Origin: Oceanobacter kriegii DSM 6294
GTDB taxonomy: Bacteria > Pseudomonadota > Gammaproteobacteria > Pseudomonadales > Oceanobacteraceae
Length of the DNA stretch: 64,000 nucleotides
Assembly: GCF_000422845.1 (NCBI RefSeq)
Contig: NZ_AUGV01000003.1
Span: 62,001-126,000, forward strand
Reading direction: 5' to 3'
Shown: positions 26,581 to 35,028 of the stretch, in pieces
Layout: each line of letters starts with the position of its first letter
Numbering within the stretch: the stretch's first letter is position 1
Notes under the pieces: model-generated
The model's database searches: none
Told to the model about the DNA's origin: nothing
What the model saw: only the letters and a program-made list of their open reading frames with translations
Translations under genes and position numbers: made by a program

Positions 26581-27957
26581 TCACGTTGTGGCTTCTGCGG
26601 TGCCCCGCACCGCTCGTCGCAACGCCATGAGCATCACCATGGCCACCAGCAGTAAGCCTACAAACGCCGTCAGCATGCCACTGGCGTAGTACAGCCAACC
26701 GATCAGAACCGGGCCGGTGAGCATGCCGCCATAGGCAAACACGCCCATACGTGCCAGGCGGCGGCCTTCCTGTGCCTCGGGTGCGGCATGCTTGTGTTGA
26801 TCCGCCAGTATCTCCGTTTTGCTTGCTGCCATGCCGGTGTTGTTGTCATCCGACGCATTGGCCGCCAGCGAAAAACACAGTGGAATGATGCTGGCATAGC
26901 CAAGGCCAATCAGCAGCCAGGCCGGCAGCGACGCCAGCCAGTAAGGCGACAACAACAGCCATACCAGACCAGTAACACCAATCAGCAGACTCCACTGCAA
27001 CACCCGTACGCTACCATAGCGGTCGACAAAGCGCGGAGCCGCCAGACGGCCTGCCACCATCGCCAACGAAAATGCGGCAAAACCCAAGGGTGCCTGAGCG
27101 TCGGGCGCGCCCTGTTGCACAATCAGGAACAAGGCCAACCAGTCGGCCATCACCCCTTCAATCATGGCGCATCCTGCGGCAACCAGAGCCAGTACAGCAA
27201 AACCAGGTGCTGCTCCTGAGCTGAACGTTGCTCCTGAACCAGAAATATCCTGATCGACAGACTGTGATCCCGAATCAGCGGGTTGAGCAGAAGCGGCAAG
27301 TTCTGCGGCAGAAGGCAGCGCCTGCGAATGCATAATCCACAGCAGCCCCGGGCCAAACAGCAACAACAAACCGCATGCCTGAATCGACAGGGAGCCGCCC
27401 AGCTGCTGAGTCAATGAACCACTGGCAGCGCCTAACCCGGCTCCTACGCTGAACAAGGCATGAAAGCCCGGCATACAGCTGCGCTGGCGGCACTGTTCGT
27501 ACCGGGCGGCCATGCTGTTCATGGCAACGTCCATCACCGCGTGAAAAAAGCCCAGCGCAAAAATGGCCAGAGCCAGCAACGACAGCGTCCACTGCTGAGC
27601 CACAGCCACCAGCGCCAGTCCATAAGGTAAATAACTCCAGATGGCCACCTCCCTGGCACCGCGCTTGTCTACTTGCGGGCCGCCAAAGCGGAAACCGGCC
27701 ACCGCTCCCAGTGCCAGCAACAACATCAATGCCCCCAGCCACAAACCGTTAAGCTGATAGTCGCGGGCCAGCAGCGGCACCATCGACGCCCAGCCCCCCA
27801 ACAGCACGCCGTTGAACACAAACAGCAGCGCAATCGACCTGGCTGCCGAACACAGTGCAGGTGAATCTGAAGCGCAGGTACGGGGTAAGGTGTTGGCACG
27901 GGATGAGGCACCGCTGGTTAAGCGGCCGATCGGAAGGCCATCCGGAGGGATTTTCAT
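26581..27957 (-). CDS. Major facilitator superfamily transporter
   Basis: A 458-residue membrane protein with about 12 helices in two halves. The first half has FNGVLLGGWASMVPLLARDY and FFHAVMDVAMNSMAARYE; the second begins near FAVLALVAAGCAMIEGVMADW, and a long hydrophilic linker (about residues 235-262, Ser/Gln-rich) lies between. The order and motifs resemble YbjJ-type permeases; the substrate is unknown. The start at 27957 is the first Met with family-like sequence; an in-frame ATG 78 bases upstream overlaps the promoter of the divergent LysR gene. It ends five bases from the fructokinase stop (convergent). Confidence 0.85.
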   Translation of the reverse strand: MKIPPDGLPIGRLTSGASSRANTLPRTCASDSPALCSAARSIALLFVFNGVLLGGWASMVPLLARDYQLNGLWLGALMLLLALGAVAGFRFGGPQVDKRGAREVAIWSYLPYGLALVAVAQQWTLSLLALAIFALGFFHAVMDVAMNSMAARYEQCRQRSCMPGFHALFSVGAGLGAASGSLTQQLGGSLSIQACGLLLLFGPGLLWIMHSQALPSAAELAASAQPADSGSQSVDQDISGSGATFSSGAAPGFAVLALVAAGCAMIEGVMADWLALFLIVQQGAPDAQAPLGFAAFSLAMVAGRLAAPRFVDRYGSVRVLQWSLLIGVTGLVWLLLSPYWLASLPAWLLIGLGYASIIPLCFSLAANASDDNNTGMAASKTEILADQHKHAAPEAQEGRRLARMGVFAYGGMLTGPVLIGWLYYASGMLTAFVGLLLVAMVMLMALRRAVRGTAEATT

Positions 27958-28052
27958 AGTAACGTCGCAGAGTGAATCGGAAGCCGCTATTCTGCGAAAA
28001 CCGCCCATAAAACGAAGTCGAATGTTTTGCACCACGGATCAAGTTTTTCGAT

Positions 28053-28976
28053 ATGTTGCAGCACCTGATCGCCCATCTCCCCTACTTTTCCGCCGTTGCC
28101 CGCCATCGCAGTTTTTCCGCTGCGGCTGATGAACTGGCGGTGTCACAGTCGTCTGTCAGCTACCAGATCAACAAGCTGGAAGGAAAGCTGGGGGCCAGAC
28201 TGCTGCTGCGCGGTAAAGGCAACCGGGTGCAACTCACCCCTCGCGGCGAACAGCTGTTTGATGACTATCGACTGATGGAAAAGCGCTTGCAGCAATCGTT
28301 GCAGGACTTCCACCCCGGCAGCACTCAGGTGCGGCTATCGGTGACGGCGCCGGTGGACTTTGGCGTCAAGGTGCTGTGCCCGCTATTGCCGGCACTGGAA
28401 GCGGCGGGACTGGAGTTGCAACTGACACTGACGGATGAACTGGTATCGCTGCAACACAGCCAACACCATCTGGCCATTCGTAACCGCTGCGATGACCCCG
28501 AGCTGCAATACCTTGGCTGTGGTCGTTTTGCCAACCACCTGATCGCTCCGATTTCCAACGACAGCTCGTCCAGCGACATACCGTCCAACGACAGCTCGGA
28601 CCTCACACTGAACGAACTGCTGCAACAGCCGCAGCCACCTACATTGGTCGTCCGCGACCTGAACCACAGCAAAACCTGGACTGCTGCCTTTGATGGCGAC
28701 CTGAACCGCTGGCAAGGCATCCCCAACAAACGGCTGGTCAGCAACACCTTCGGCATTCTGGAAGCGGTCAAGGCGGGGGTTGGGATCGGTATAGTGCCCG
28801 CCTACTTCCTGACCCAGACCGAGCGCCAATGGGTGCAGTTGGTCAGTACCACCACAGCGTTGCCGGAAACCGAGTTCCATATTGCCTATCAGGAGTCAGG
28901 CACCGCCAGACGCTGGGCGCAACGGCTGGCAACGGTAATCAGACAACACTTTGGTGGGTCAGAAGCGCAGGCTTAG
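28053..28976 (+). CDS. LysR family transcriptional regulator
   Basis: A 307-residue regulator. The helix-turn-helix is in residues about 1-65 (FSAVARHRSFSAAADELAVS then SSVSYQINKLEGKLGARLLL). The effector domain follows. An unusual Ser/Asp-rich insert (NDSSSSDIPSNDSSD, about residues 169-183) interrupts it. It is divergent from the MFS gene at 26581-27957 with a 95-base spacer, so control of that transporter is the natural inference. Its 3' end overlaps the convergent outer-membrane gene by 18 bases. Confidence 0.9.
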   Translation: MLQHLIAHLPYFSAVARHRSFSAAADELAVSQSSVSYQINKLEGKLGARLLLRGKGNRVQLTPRGEQLFDDYRLMEKRLQQSLQDFHPGSTQVRLSVTAPVDFGVKVLCPLLPALEAAGLELQLTLTDELVSLQHSQHHLAIRNRCDDPELQYLGCGRFANHLIAPISNDSSSSDIPSNDSSDLTLNELLQQPQPPTLVVRDLNHSKTWTAAFDGDLNRWQGIPNKRLVSNTFGILEAVKAGVGIGIVPAYFLTQTERQWVQLVSTTTALPETEFHIAYQESGTARRWAQRLATVIRQHFGGSEAQA

Positions 28977-30074
28977 TGCCCCTTGCAGGGCCACCAGCTG
29001 GCTGTCATTGATGTTCAACGAATCACTCAGTACCGACAGCTTGCCCCAGCGGTGTTGCAAACCCAGTCGCAACGCCGAGTGTTCCACATCCACAGCGGCT
29101 TTCCAGATCACGCTGCCCGCTTGCCAGGCAAGTCCCAATTCATGGCCATTACGAATGCCATTAAACGTGCTCAGTAAGGTCAGGTCCCATGCTTCTGACA
29201 ACGCCAGCGCCTGTTGCAAACGCTGGAAGCGCGGCGGCCGCATTGTTCTGAACACTTCGCCTTCGCGCTGGTAGACCGGGAAATCGCCGTTGGCGGTGAT
29301 CTCGCCATCAACAAACTGCCAGTTTTTGGTACCTATGGTGACCGGCGTGTCTTGCCAGTCGATGCGAGCCAGCAGGTTCCAACCCTGATAGTGCATACGA
29401 TAGCCCTGCCACTGCCAGTCAAACGTCAGGTCGAGGCTGTACAGGTCGCCGTAAGAGCGTTGATCCAGTTGTCGGGCCGGAGGAATCTTGTCTTCGGTGT
29501 AGGCGTAATCAACCTCCAGATCTCCGCCCCAGTTGTCGGCGTCGGTGTAATTCAGGGTGCCAGAAACACTGCCCCACAACAGCCGGTAGAGTCGTAACCA
29601 GGTCACCGACGGCCTCAGCTGCCAGGAGCGACCAGACCCCAACTGCCAGCCCAACGACAGGCCTTCGCCCTCATAATGACGGGCCCGCACGGTGTCGGTT
29701 ACCGAGTAATTGCTGGCCAGTTCGATGTCGTTGGCTTCGTAGTAAAAGCCCTGGGCCAGCTGGTTGGACATTTCATATTCGGCGTGATGGCGATACAGGT
29801 ATTGCAGTTGCAATGGCCCATAGCCAAGGCTGACGGCGTCCTGAAACCACAGCAAACCGTCATCGTCCTGCTCCAGCGTGCCGCTCCAGTTATCCACCAG
29901 ACCGGCCACCGCCATCGGCCCTGCCCAGGCGTAGATATCGCGCTCGACTCCGGCCTGCCACACAGGTGATGCCGTTGCAGCAGCGGGTTGCCACACGCCT
30001 GAACTGGCCGCCAACAACAGCAACGCCGCCGGGCTGCAATGCCACCGCCCGCGCGAGTGTTTCTTCCATGACAT
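28959..30074 (-). CDS. Predicted outer-membrane beta-barrel protein
   Basis: A 371-residue protein. A signal peptide covers about residues 1-36 (ALLLLAASSGVWQPAAATAS). The rest is built from alternating amphipathic strands rich in Trp, Tyr and Gly, for example LQLQYLYRHHAEYEMSN, LSLGWQLGSGRSWQLRPSV and LRLGLQHRWGKLSVLSD. It ends with aromatic LSLRF, the usual C-terminal BAM recognition signal. I recognise no family. The start at 30074 follows GAGGAATTCCCTTG; TTG at 30077 is less likely. It is the next gene after a large lipoprotein on the same strand, with a terminator between them. The LysR gene's end overlaps its end. Confidence 0.75.
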   Translation of the reverse strand: MSWKKHSRGRWHCSPAALLLLAASSGVWQPAAATASPVWQAGVERDIYAWAGPMAVAGLVDNWSGTLEQDDDGLLWFQDAVSLGYGPLQLQYLYRHHAEYEMSNQLAQGFYYEANDIELASNYSVTDTVRARHYEGEGLSLGWQLGSGRSWQLRPSVTWLRLYRLLWGSVSGTLNYTDADNWGGDLEVDYAYTEDKIPPARQLDQRSYGDLYSLDLTFDWQWQGYRMHYQGWNLLARIDWQDTPVTIGTKNWQFVDGEITANGDFPVYQREGEVFRTMRPPRFQRLQQALALSEAWDLTLLSTFNGIRNGHELGLAWQAGSVIWKAAVDVEHSALRLGLQHRWGKLSVLSDSLNINDSQLVALQGALSLRF

Positions 30075-30121
30075 CAAGGGAATTCCTCAACCAACCGGGC
30101 TAACAAGCCCCATAAAACCTA

Positions 30122-30150
30122 CAAAAACGGGGAGCCGAAGCTCCCCGTTT
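30122..30150 (-). terminator. Intrinsic terminator of the large lipoprotein gene
   Basis: On the minus strand ACGGGGAGC-TTCG-GCTCCCCGT is followed by TTTTTG. The stem has nine pairs with a stable UUCG-type loop. It lies 18 bases beyond the lipoprotein stop, so the downstream barrel gene either relies on readthrough or has its own promoter in the 47 bases left. Confidence 0.9.
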
Positions 30151-30167
30151 GATCACGTCAGCGAGTC

Positions 30168-33100
30168 TTAATTCGCTGCCGATACCAGGAACTCTGGTGT
30201 TACCACCAGATTGTATTCACTGCCGTCATCGAACACGAACACCGGAATGCCATCACGCACTTCCAGTGTACCGACTTCGAAGCCACTGGACTTGATGGTG
30301 CCACCCAGCTCCACCCCGGACTCACACTCGGCCAGTGCGGTTTCGGTATCACCGGACTCACAGCTGGCGGTGATGTTCATGGTGGTGGTGCCGTTGCTGA
30401 TCGTCAGCTTGTTACCGGTGGTGCTGGTGAAGCCATTGAGGCTGTTCATACGCAAGGTAACGGAACGCTCACCGTATTCAAGCAACAGGCTGCCAGAGGC
30501 ATCGTCCAGACCCAGACGGTTCACCACCAGACGGATACGGGCATCGTCCAGCGTGACAACACTGGATTCGATGTTCAGCACCGCTGACATTTTCAGATAG
30601 CTGTCTTCGGTTTGCTCGATGCTTTCGAGTGGGCTATCTACAGGAGTTTGATCGTAAACCCAAACTTCCGCCAAAATATCACTTTCACTTGCCAGCACTT
30701 CTTCAGAACTCAGATACAGGTTGGACTCCAGAGTGAAAGAGCCCTGGTCAGTCGTTACCTGGATCGTTGAGTAGGCCTCCATATTCAGTGGATATGTTTC
30801 CAGTGCCAATGCGACCCACTCTTCCGTTGTCAAATCTGTGCTCTCGGGGTAAAGGGTGTAACCCTCATCTCCATTGATGGTGAGGTAACAAACCCATGGC
30901 GCGAGCTCAGGGTCATCGCTACCTTCACTGAAGCATTCTCCAAACAAGTAGTTAACAGCGTTGTTTTCGACCGCGGCACCCGGCGTAAAGTCGTAAGACA
31001 CACCGCTATAACCTGCTTCAGTCAAGAGATCGCCTAGCAACGTAATTTCACTGGCAAGGCTACCGGGAAAGAGTACATCGTACGAACCATCAGGCACGTC
31101 AGTGATGGTGTAGTCTTTACTGAAAGAGTGGGCCATCAACTCAAGGGAAGCGGCATCCTCATCATCCGGTAGTGACTGGTAGTTACCGCTGATCTGCTCA
31201 GCCAGCAAACCATAGTCCATGGTCAGCGTTGCACTCAGAGCCACGGTGCCAGCGTCAGCAACCTCTGCGGTCGACACATTCAAGGTGCCGCTTTCCAGTT
31301 TGACCATTTCGGTAACCAGATACAGCTCGTCCTCGAAGTAAACCGGCATGCCATCGGCGTCTTTCAGAACACCCATTTGCAAGCTGGCGCTGCCTTCGAA
31401 GCTAATGGCGCTGCTGTCGGCTTCCGTCACCGCCAGGTTGCCATAGAAGGCGGTGGTCGGGTTAGCCGGTTCACTGTCTTCACCTTCAAACTCGGTTGTG
31501 GTCTGGGAAATCTGACCATCGAATACCACGGTGGCGCCAGCGTCGTTGGTCAGTTTGGTTTGACCACTGAAGCTCGTCATCAAGGATGTCGGTTCCAGCG
31601 TCTGAATGTAGTAACCGGCCGCGTCTGACGCTTCCGAATGCTCTCCAGTCAGTTCTGCTGCAAACTCACCCTTGATGTAGTCTTCGGTGCTGTTGGTAAC
31701 GTCTACATTCACCGCCATGGTGATGCTGGTCGCACCGCTATCTGCCACGCGAGTGACCAGCAGTTCCGAGTCAATCATGGCCGTGGCCTGAGAGAAGTCG
31801 GCATCGGTGGTATCAGACGCCACCCCGGTCAGGGTGCCGTTCAGGCCAGCGCTGATCGACACGGTATCGGCCAGACTGACATCGCCTGCCATATTGCTCA
31901 GGAAGACATCGCGGGACGCCTGATCGGTAAATGCCATATTGGCAGACGCACCACCGGAGAAGACAAGGCCGTCGCTGCTGCTGATTTGGTAACTGGTCAG
32001 TGCATAGTCGATTGCCGTCTCGCCGCCATCCTCGGCCGTCAGTGTCAGCAGCAGGTTGCCACCGCTAATATGCAAGTCAGGCTCTTCAGAATCCACATTG
32101 GAGGTACCCATGAAGTTGGCAGAATCAATCAGGCCGCTGTCGTCCACCGTGTAGGTGATCATGAAGTCACCGAGAATTTCTTCAGTGCCATCATCGGCAG
32201 TGATCATGTCCTTGATGGAGCCTTCGGTGGTGGTGCCCTCATCAATGTAGCCGTCGCCATTCATGTCCCATACGCTGGTAACGTAGAATTCGTAGGCGCC
32301 GTCGTCGTTCATGGTCACCAGCTGGTTGTTAACCAACTCGTCGTGGTTATTCTGTACCTTAGAGGCCAGTGCAACGCTTTCAAGCATCAGGTTGGTGGCG
32401 TCGAACAGAATACCCTGGCGGGTTTCCTCGTACTCTTCGCAGTATTCGACCGTCTCGTACGACCCCGTGGTGTCGTTGTATTCTTCAGTGGTCCAGCATT
32501 CCGTTTCAACCTCGCTGCTGATCACCAGCTCGTTAAAGCCACGAATCAGATCCGACTGTTCTTCGAACGTTGGTGCCAGCACCTCCAGCGCTTCGGCCTG
32601 ATCCACGAACGCATCGCCGAGGGTTTGCACGCTGTCATTGTTCAGCGCGGCTTCCCATTCGTTCAGCTCCAGCAACAGGTCGATGGCCTGTTCCGCTGCC
32701 AGCGCCTGGGTCATTTCTTCATCGTCTTCGTCTACAACAACGACGGTTTCAGTATCTGGCTCTTCTGCTTCTGCTTCGGTTGCTTCCTGCTCCAGCACCG
32801 CCTGGGTAGCACCGAGGTCTGAGCCAGTGGTGGTTTCAGCAACCTCAACAGTCTCTTCGGCACTTTCAAAGATTTCTTCGAGGTCGATCACGTCGTCGCT
32901 GGAAGAGTTGGCAGTTAAGCCGCCGTCATTGGCGTAGTCATCTGCCAGGGCTTCAATCACCGTTGCAACGTCCTGATTTCGGCCACTGGCGATGGTCGCA
33001 ATAGACGCCACAATGGCGCCGTAGAGCTGTTCTTCTGCGCTCGCTGCGCCCGCTGTGGATTCGGTAATATCGGCTGGCACCGAGTTGGTGATATCGATGT

Positions 33101-33671
33101 TGTCCAGACCCAGCAAGGTCGCAGTGGCGTTGTTGGCAGAGGCCACTTGACTGGAGGACGTGTAGCCTGCACTTTCAATACGCTTGGCCGCCAGGTGGGT
33201 TACCGGCGTTACCATCAGGCTTTTGGCGGTGTCAGAACCAAACGACGGCAGTACTGCAGTAAGCTCAAAGTCGGTGTTGTTGTACGGGTAAAACTGGCCA
33301 AAGGTGTAGCTGTTGCCGTTCCAAGTGCAACCCGTTGCTGAGTCACACTTCACTTGGGTGGCACTGTTGGTGGTCATGGTGACCTTGATGGGCGCATTGG
33401 CCGGGATATTGGTCATGCCTTCAAGGCTGTATCGGCCCTCGGCATTCGTTGTGGTGATGCCGTATTCGGTACTGCCATCCAGACTGGTCGCTCGCACGGT
33501 GGCATTCACCAGAATACCTTTCACCGCCAGCCCCGTGAGGCTGACCTGGGTGGTCTCACCATCACCGCCTTCGGACCCGGAATCGTTGCTCGAGCTGCTT
33601 GAGCCACCGCCACAGGCCGTTAACCCCAATGCGATTGCCAGCACCAGCGGGCTTGCCTTGAACTTGTCCAT
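30168..33671 (-). CDS. Large surface lipoprotein of unknown function
   Basis: A 1167-residue protein. Signal peptide and lipobox LTAC place the lipidated Cys at residue 20, followed by a Gly/Ser linker (GGGSSSSSNDSGSEGG). Residues about 50-110 (VKGILVNATVRATSLDGSTE) resemble a carboxypeptidase-regulatory-like beta-sandwich. A coiled, acidic helical part follows (about 240-340, Glu/Asp runs). The rest is repeated beta-rich, acidic sequence, with an EF-hand/dockerin-like loop DMNGDGYIDEG near residue 470. The acidic composition suits a halophile's surface. The start at 33671 has AAGGGAT nine bases upstream; 33677 is an alternative. No enzyme motif was found. The next gene on this strand is a barrel protein. 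Confidence 0.8.
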   Translation of the reverse strand: MDKFKASPLVLAIALGLTACGGGSSSSSNDSGSEGGDGETTQVSLTGLAVKGILVNATVRATSLDGSTEYGITTTNAEGRYSLEGMTNIPANAPIKVTMTTNSATQVKCDSATGCTWNGNSYTFGQFYPYNNTDFELTAVLPSFGSDTAKSLMVTPVTHLAAKRIESAGYTSSSQVASANNATATLLGLDNIDITNSVPADITESTAGAASAEEQLYGAIVASIATIASGRNQDVATVIEALADDYANDGGLTANSSSDDVIDLEEIFESAEETVEVAETTTGSDLGATQAVLEQEATEAEAEEPDTETVVVVDEDDEEMTQALAAEQAIDLLLELNEWEAALNNDSVQTLGDAFVDQAEALEVLAPTFEEQSDLIRGFNELVISSEVETECWTTEEYNDTTGSYETVEYCEEYEETRQGILFDATNLMLESVALASKVQNNHDELVNNQLVTMNDDGAYEFYVTSVWDMNGDGYIDEGTTTEGSIKDMITADDGTEEILGDFMITYTVDDSGLIDSANFMGTSNVDSEEPDLHISGGNLLLTLTAEDGGETAIDYALTSYQISSSDGLVFSGGASANMAFTDQASRDVFLSNMAGDVSLADTVSISAGLNGTLTGVASDTTDADFSQATAMIDSELLVTRVADSGATSITMAVNVDVTNSTEDYIKGEFAAELTGEHSEASDAAGYYIQTLEPTSLMTSFSGQTKLTNDAGATVVFDGQISQTTTEFEGEDSEPANPTTAFYGNLAVTEADSSAISFEGSASLQMGVLKDADGMPVYFEDELYLVTEMVKLESGTLNVSTAEVADAGTVALSATLTMDYGLLAEQISGNYQSLPDDEDAASLELMAHSFSKDYTITDVPDGSYDVLFPGSLASEITLLGDLLTEAGYSGVSYDFTPGAAVENNAVNYLFGECFSEGSDDPELAPWVCYLTINGDEGYTLYPESTDLTTEEWVALALETYPLNMEAYSTIQVTTDQGSFTLESNLYLSSEEVLASESDILAEVWVYDQTPVDSPLESIEQTEDSYLKMSAVLNIESSVVTLDDARIRLVVNRLGLDDASGSLLLEYGERSVTLRMNSLNGFTSTTGNKLTISNGTTTMNITASCESGDTETALAECESGVELGGTIKSSGFEVGTLEVRDGIPVFVFDDGSEYNLVVTPEFLVSAAN

Positions 33672-34083
33672 CGTCATATCCCTTGTTGGCCAAATTTTGA
33701 TCGAGTGTAATGTTGTTAAGAAAAGTCTCATCAAATCGTCAGCTAAATAATGGCCAAACCCTGTTTAAAAACAAGCGGTCGATGGAACTATTCGGGCAAT
33801 AAGTCGGGAAAAGTCAGCCGTGGGATTATTGAGGATCAGATGTAAGCCACAATACACGTAATGACGATTGCGACTGTCTGCAATGAGGCCAAGTAACAAG
33901 GACTAGTAACAAGGACTGGCAATAAGCTCAGGCAATGATGTCTGGTAACGGCGTATGACAGAAATTGAGGACAGAGCCATCTACACGGCGCGTCAGAATC
34001 GGGTTATTCCGAGGCTCCAAAGGAAAACCGGAGGAGAAAAGAGGTAAAACACCGCGCCAGCCAGATAGCGGACGCGGCTTGGA
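33672..34083. other. Gene-free region upstream of the lipoprotein gene
   Basis: A 412-base stretch between two minus-strand genes. It should hold the lipoprotein promoter. It contains a 13-base doublet AGTAACAAGGACT at 33892-33904 and 33905-33917 and AT-rich sequence near 33735-33775. No hairpin terminator was seen after the TPR gene (34084). No gene that I can support. Confidence 0.5.
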
Positions 34084-35028
34084 TCAGGTGGTTACCACTG
34101 GCGTAACCAGCGCAATGAACTGCTCGTTATCCTGCAACGACTTGAAGCTTGGGTCGTCCTTGGCCTGCAAGCGCAGGGTTTCGGATTTCAGAATGGCTTC
34201 TTCGAGGTCGCGCAGCGCCTCTTCCGGGAAGCCGGATTCAGCATGGGCACAGGCGCGCTGGAACAAGGCGTGGCTGTTTTCCGGATCGATATCCAGCGCC
34301 TTGTTGGCCAGGCTGGAAGCCCATTGAGCCTGCCCCAGCAGCAAGGCAGAATCGGCCTTGTAGGTCAGTGCTTCGACGTCGTCCGGACGCAAGGACAGGA
34401 TCTGATCGTAGATGTTGATCTTGCTCTGCGGACTGTTTTCCTGCGACGCCTTCAGCCACAACGAGTGGATTTCGTTGGTCAGCGTAATCTCTTCCTGTGC
34501 TGCCGCAATATGGCGAGACTTGGATTGCAGTTCACGCTCCAACGCTTCCAGGCGCTGTTCGTAGGTGCCTGTGATCCGCTTGATCTCCTCGTTGGCGTAC
34601 GAGCCTACCCGCTCCTTGATGTCGCGCAGCGAGTTCCAGCCCACCAGTACCAGCAGGGTCGAGGCACCGGCAATCAGGTAGAAGAAGTAGGTCACGGTAT
34701 CAGTGGCGTAGGTTAACGCCCGGTCTGCCACCTGCACTTCTCGGTCGACGATCTTTTCAGTGAACTCAATGCGGGTATCGGCCAACATCTGACGCAGGTT
34801 TTTCACTTCATCGAGGATGTAGCGCTCGGTAAAAGCGGTGTACAAGGGCGTTTGCAGGTTGTTGATGGTCTGCTCTGCCTTGGCGTCCCCTTCCGCCGAC
34901 TTTTCCGCGGCTTCCTTGGTGTTTTCAGCGGCAACGCAAAACGCAGCGATCAGCCAGAGGCTGATCACTGCGAAGACGGTTGTCAGGCGAAAATTCCCAA
35001 GTGGGATCAAGCGGTTTGATGCTTCCAT
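34084..35028 (-). CDS. TPR-repeat membrane protein overlapping the ectoine aspartokinase
   Basis: A 314-residue protein. A first hydrophobic segment (FAVISLWLIAAFCVAA, about 19-34) may be a signal sequence or anchor. A second membrane helix is at about 114-131 (YFFYLIAGASTLLVLVGW). A coiled-coil part follows (EEIKRITGTYEQRLEALEREL). Residues about 195-290 hold two or three TPR-like repeats (YDQILSLRPDDVEALTYKADSALLLGQAQWA, quoted in part as ILSLRPDDVEALTYKAD; then ALDIDPENSHALFQRACAHA). I do not recognise a named family. It overlaps the ask stop by 22 bases in another frame, so it is likely co-translated with the ectoine operon. Its role there is unknown. Confidence 0.75.
   Translation of the reverse strand: MEASNRLIPLGNFRLTTVFAVISLWLIAAFCVAAENTKEAAEKSAEGDAKAEQTINNLQTPLYTAFTERYILDEVKNLRQMLADTRIEFTEKIVDREVQVADRALTYATDTVTYFFYLIAGASTLLVLVGWNSLRDIKERVGSYANEEIKRITGTYEQRLEALERELQSKSRHIAAAQEEITLTNEIHSLWLKASQENSPQSKINIYDQILSLRPDDVEALTYKADSALLLGQAQWASSLANKALDIDPENSHALFQRACAHAESGFPEEALRDLEEAILKSETLRLQAKDDPSFKSLQDNEQFIALVTPVVTT

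Noticed and set aside
32311-32822. Several plus-strand open frames inside the large lipoprotein gene, Ser/Val-rich
   Set aside because: They are antisense to the acidic Glu/Asp repeats of the lipoprotein and show no start signals or domains.
33965-34327. A 120-codon plus-strand frame between the lipoprotein and TPR genes
   Set aside because: Two thirds overlap the TPR gene antisense; basic, low-information sequence and no ribosome-binding site.
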